DNA of 64,000 nt from Bacillota bacterium (GTDB taxonomy: Bacteria; Bacillota; Clostridia; Acetivibrionales; DSM-1351): assembly GCA_023409265.1 (NCBI GenBank), contig JAEYHZ010000044.1, positions 155,362 through 219,361 on the forward strand, in the 5' to 3' direction. Made by a program: the position numbers and the translations under genes. The notes under the pieces are model-generated. The model was not told where the DNA came from and did not search any database. It saw only the letters and a program-made list of their open reading frames with translations. Positions 62,696-64,000 of the stretch are shown here, in pieces; the first letter of the stretch is position 1; each line of letters starts with the position of its first letter.

Positions 62696-63037
62696 ATGCA
62701 TGAATACGCAGTAACACAGTCAATGATAAATATTGCACTCAATGAGGCAAAGCGCTCAGGTGCTTCGAAGATTCTGGAAATCCGCCTGGTAATCGGGGAT
62801 TTATCAACAATATTGGATGATTCGGTACAGATGTACTTTGATATAATGAGTGAAGGAACTATCGCACAAGGAGCAAAACTTGTATTCAAACGTGTTAAAG
62901 CAGAGTTTAAATGCAAGGAATGCGGTGAGGTATTTATTAAGCCGCCCCAAGGCTTTGACTGCCCCAAATGCGGGGGTCTGGGTACACCAACTGAAAGAGG
63001 TAGGGAATTCTATATAGAAAGTCTTGAAATAGATTAA
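62696..63037 (+). CDS. hypA: Hydrogenase nickel-insertion protein HypA
   Basis: A 113-residue nickel chaperone. MHEYAVTQSM provides the conserved N-terminal nickel site (His2, Glu3), and Cys73, Cys76, Cys89 and Cys92 form the zinc site. It delivers Ni with HypB to the [NiFe] large subunit, here probably EchE. HypB and HypCDEF are not in the window. GGTGGTGA precedes the ATG. Length is normal. Confidence 0.95.
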   Translation: MHEYAVTQSMINIALNEAKRSGASKILEIRLVIGDLSTILDDSVQMYFDIMSEGTIAQGAKLVFKRVKAEFKCKECGEVFIKPPQGFDCPKCGGLGTPTERGREFYIESLEID

Positions 63038-63173
63038 TCGCCTGTCAAACAGGCTCACCAAATATTTAACAGTACACTCAGTATTCACTGCTTTTATCCC
63101 GGCTTCATATTATGAATTATGAGGTATGAATAAAAGCTTGGAGAGTGTTCTGATTATGCCTGGGGGAAGCTTT

Positions 63174-63827
63174 ATGTTGGTTTTAAGTATTGTTGATATA
63201 ATCGGGACGGTTGCCTTTGCAGTTTCAGGTGTACTTGTTGGAATCAGAAATAAGCTTGATTTGTTCGGAATATATGTCCTGGGTATGATAACAGCGTCAG
63301 GCGGCGGTATTATAAGGGATATTGTAATCGGAAGAGATATACCTGTTTTTTTTACCGAATGGAGATACTTTGCAGCAATAACGGCATCAATGGCAGTAAC
63401 CTGTGTTTTATATAGATTTGTAAACAAAATCTTATCAGTAATCATTATATTCGATGCAATCGGGCTCGGGGTCTTCACGGTAACTGCTTCATATACTGCA
63501 ATAGAATTCGGCCTCCCTCTGTTGGGCGTGGTATTTGCAGGAGTGATAACCGGAGTGGGCGGTGGAATACTAAGAGATATATTGGTCAATGAGATTCCAT
63601 TGATATTCAGGAGTGAAATATACGCAATTCCCTCAATAATTGGTTCGGTATTGTTCTACCTGCTTTATGACAGGGTTGCTATAAGCATTAATACATATAT
63701 TTGCATAGCCATAGTTCTGGTAATTAGAATGGTTTCAGTAAAACTGGGGTGGAACCTCCCGGTTCTTAACAAAGCAGAACGCTATAGCAAGAATGAGGTC
63801 AGTAACCGGAGGAACTTCAGACTTTAG
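63174..63827 (+). CDS. TRIC/UPF0126-family cation channel
   Basis: A 218-residue membrane protein with about seven helices and two internal repeats, each with a glycine-rich signature: ITASGGGIIRDIVIGRDIPVFF and VITGVGGGILRDILVNEIPLIF. These are the YvgT/YicG-type trimeric intracellular cation channel homologues (K+ selective in studied members). I start at ATG 63174 with GGGGGAAG six bases upstream; ATG 63126 would leave no spacing after GAGGT. Confidence 0.88.
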   Translation: MLVLSIVDIIGTVAFAVSGVLVGIRNKLDLFGIYVLGMITASGGGIIRDIVIGRDIPVFFTEWRYFAAITASMAVTCVLYRFVNKILSVIIIFDAIGLGVFTVTASYTAIEFGLPLLGVVFAGVITGVGGGILRDILVNEIPLIFRSEIYAIPSIIGSVLFYLLYDRVAISINTYICIAIVLVIRMVSVKLGWNLPVLNKAERYSKNEVSNRRNFRL

Positions 63828-64000
63828 CTGAAATAAAATGGATACAAGTATTTTAAAATATCAGTACGCGAGTACAACATATGTTACTGGGTAGGCATGT
63901 TAGCAGGAAACGTTAAAAAAAGGTCAGCCGGAATAACTTTAAATTTATTAGAGCTGTTTTATTAGAAAAGTATTATATTATAAACCAAACAAAATAATAT
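63828..64000. other. Window end with one GTACGCGAGTAC motif
   Basis: No gene. The palindromic GTACGCGAGTAC at 63864-63875, followed by ACAACATATGTTAC and GGCATG, resembles the GTACGCGAG...GCAC start of the hairpin units at 54.1-55.0 kb and part of the ~100-base insert in unit 3 there. The rest of any element would be beyond the window. Confidence 0.4.

Overview
The window looks like the chromosome of a low-GC, Gram-positive, anaerobic clostridium. I read this from AT-rich intergenic DNA, strong AGGAGG-type ribosome sites with frequent TTG/GTG starts, a complete WalRK (YycFG) operon, an Ech-type membrane [NiFe] hydrogenase, arginine deiminase and a Rho with a very long N-terminal insert. The combination fits the Ruminiclostridium (cellulolytic cluster III) group, but that placement is inference from gene content.

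Region 1 (0.3-16.6 kb) is a surface-polysaccharide locus: two half-size SMR/EamA transporters with a large membrane glycosyltransferase, a decayed and an intact acyltransferase, a GT2/mutase-like/GDP-fucose operon (fcl, manC, gmd), two further GT2 enzymes, an epimerase-like protein, a polyprenyl-phosphate sugar transferase and a FlaA1/CapD-type dehydratase. The first 5 kb is clearly more AT-rich than the rest and may be imported. Region 2 (16.7-28.3 kb) holds two TolC-like exported proteins, then walR, walK, a small secreted protein, yycH-like, yycI-like, murA, walJ/yycJ and rlmH. A consensus-like WalR box lies just after walK, and a second lies in the promoter of the LTA-synthase-like gene at 44.3 kb, so the regulator and two candidate targets are in the same window.

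Region 3 (28.4-41.7 kb) is an accessory patchwork: two paralogous AraC-GyrI regulators, an orphan BtrH/C39-like protein flanked by inverted remnants of one IS630-family element, a decayed phd-doc toxin-antitoxin module, a Gre-family factor behind a promoter-proximal terminator, an HxlR/old-yellow-enzyme divergent pair, and miscellaneous enzymes ending in arginine deiminase. Region 4 (41.8-56.2 kb) is mostly housekeeping: LTA synthase-like protein, deoD, tRNA-Val and tRNA-Thr, HD-GYP protein, rho, rpmE, yqhQ, prmC and an AI-2E-type transporter. Region 5 (57-63.8 kb) is echABCDEF, hypA and a TRIC/UPF0126 channel.

Most unusual are the non-coding structures: a two-domain folded repeat present in two diverged copies (45.3 and 51.5 kb) with paired ends; an array of four ~105-nt hairpins interleaved with copies of the prmC 3' end (54.1-55.1 kb); a dispersed MITE-like family (12.9, 46.8 and a fragment at 56.5 kb); a leader that buries the walJ ribosome site and start codon; and a tRNA-Thr 3'-end duplication. 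I could not match the two-copy repeat RNA to a family I know.
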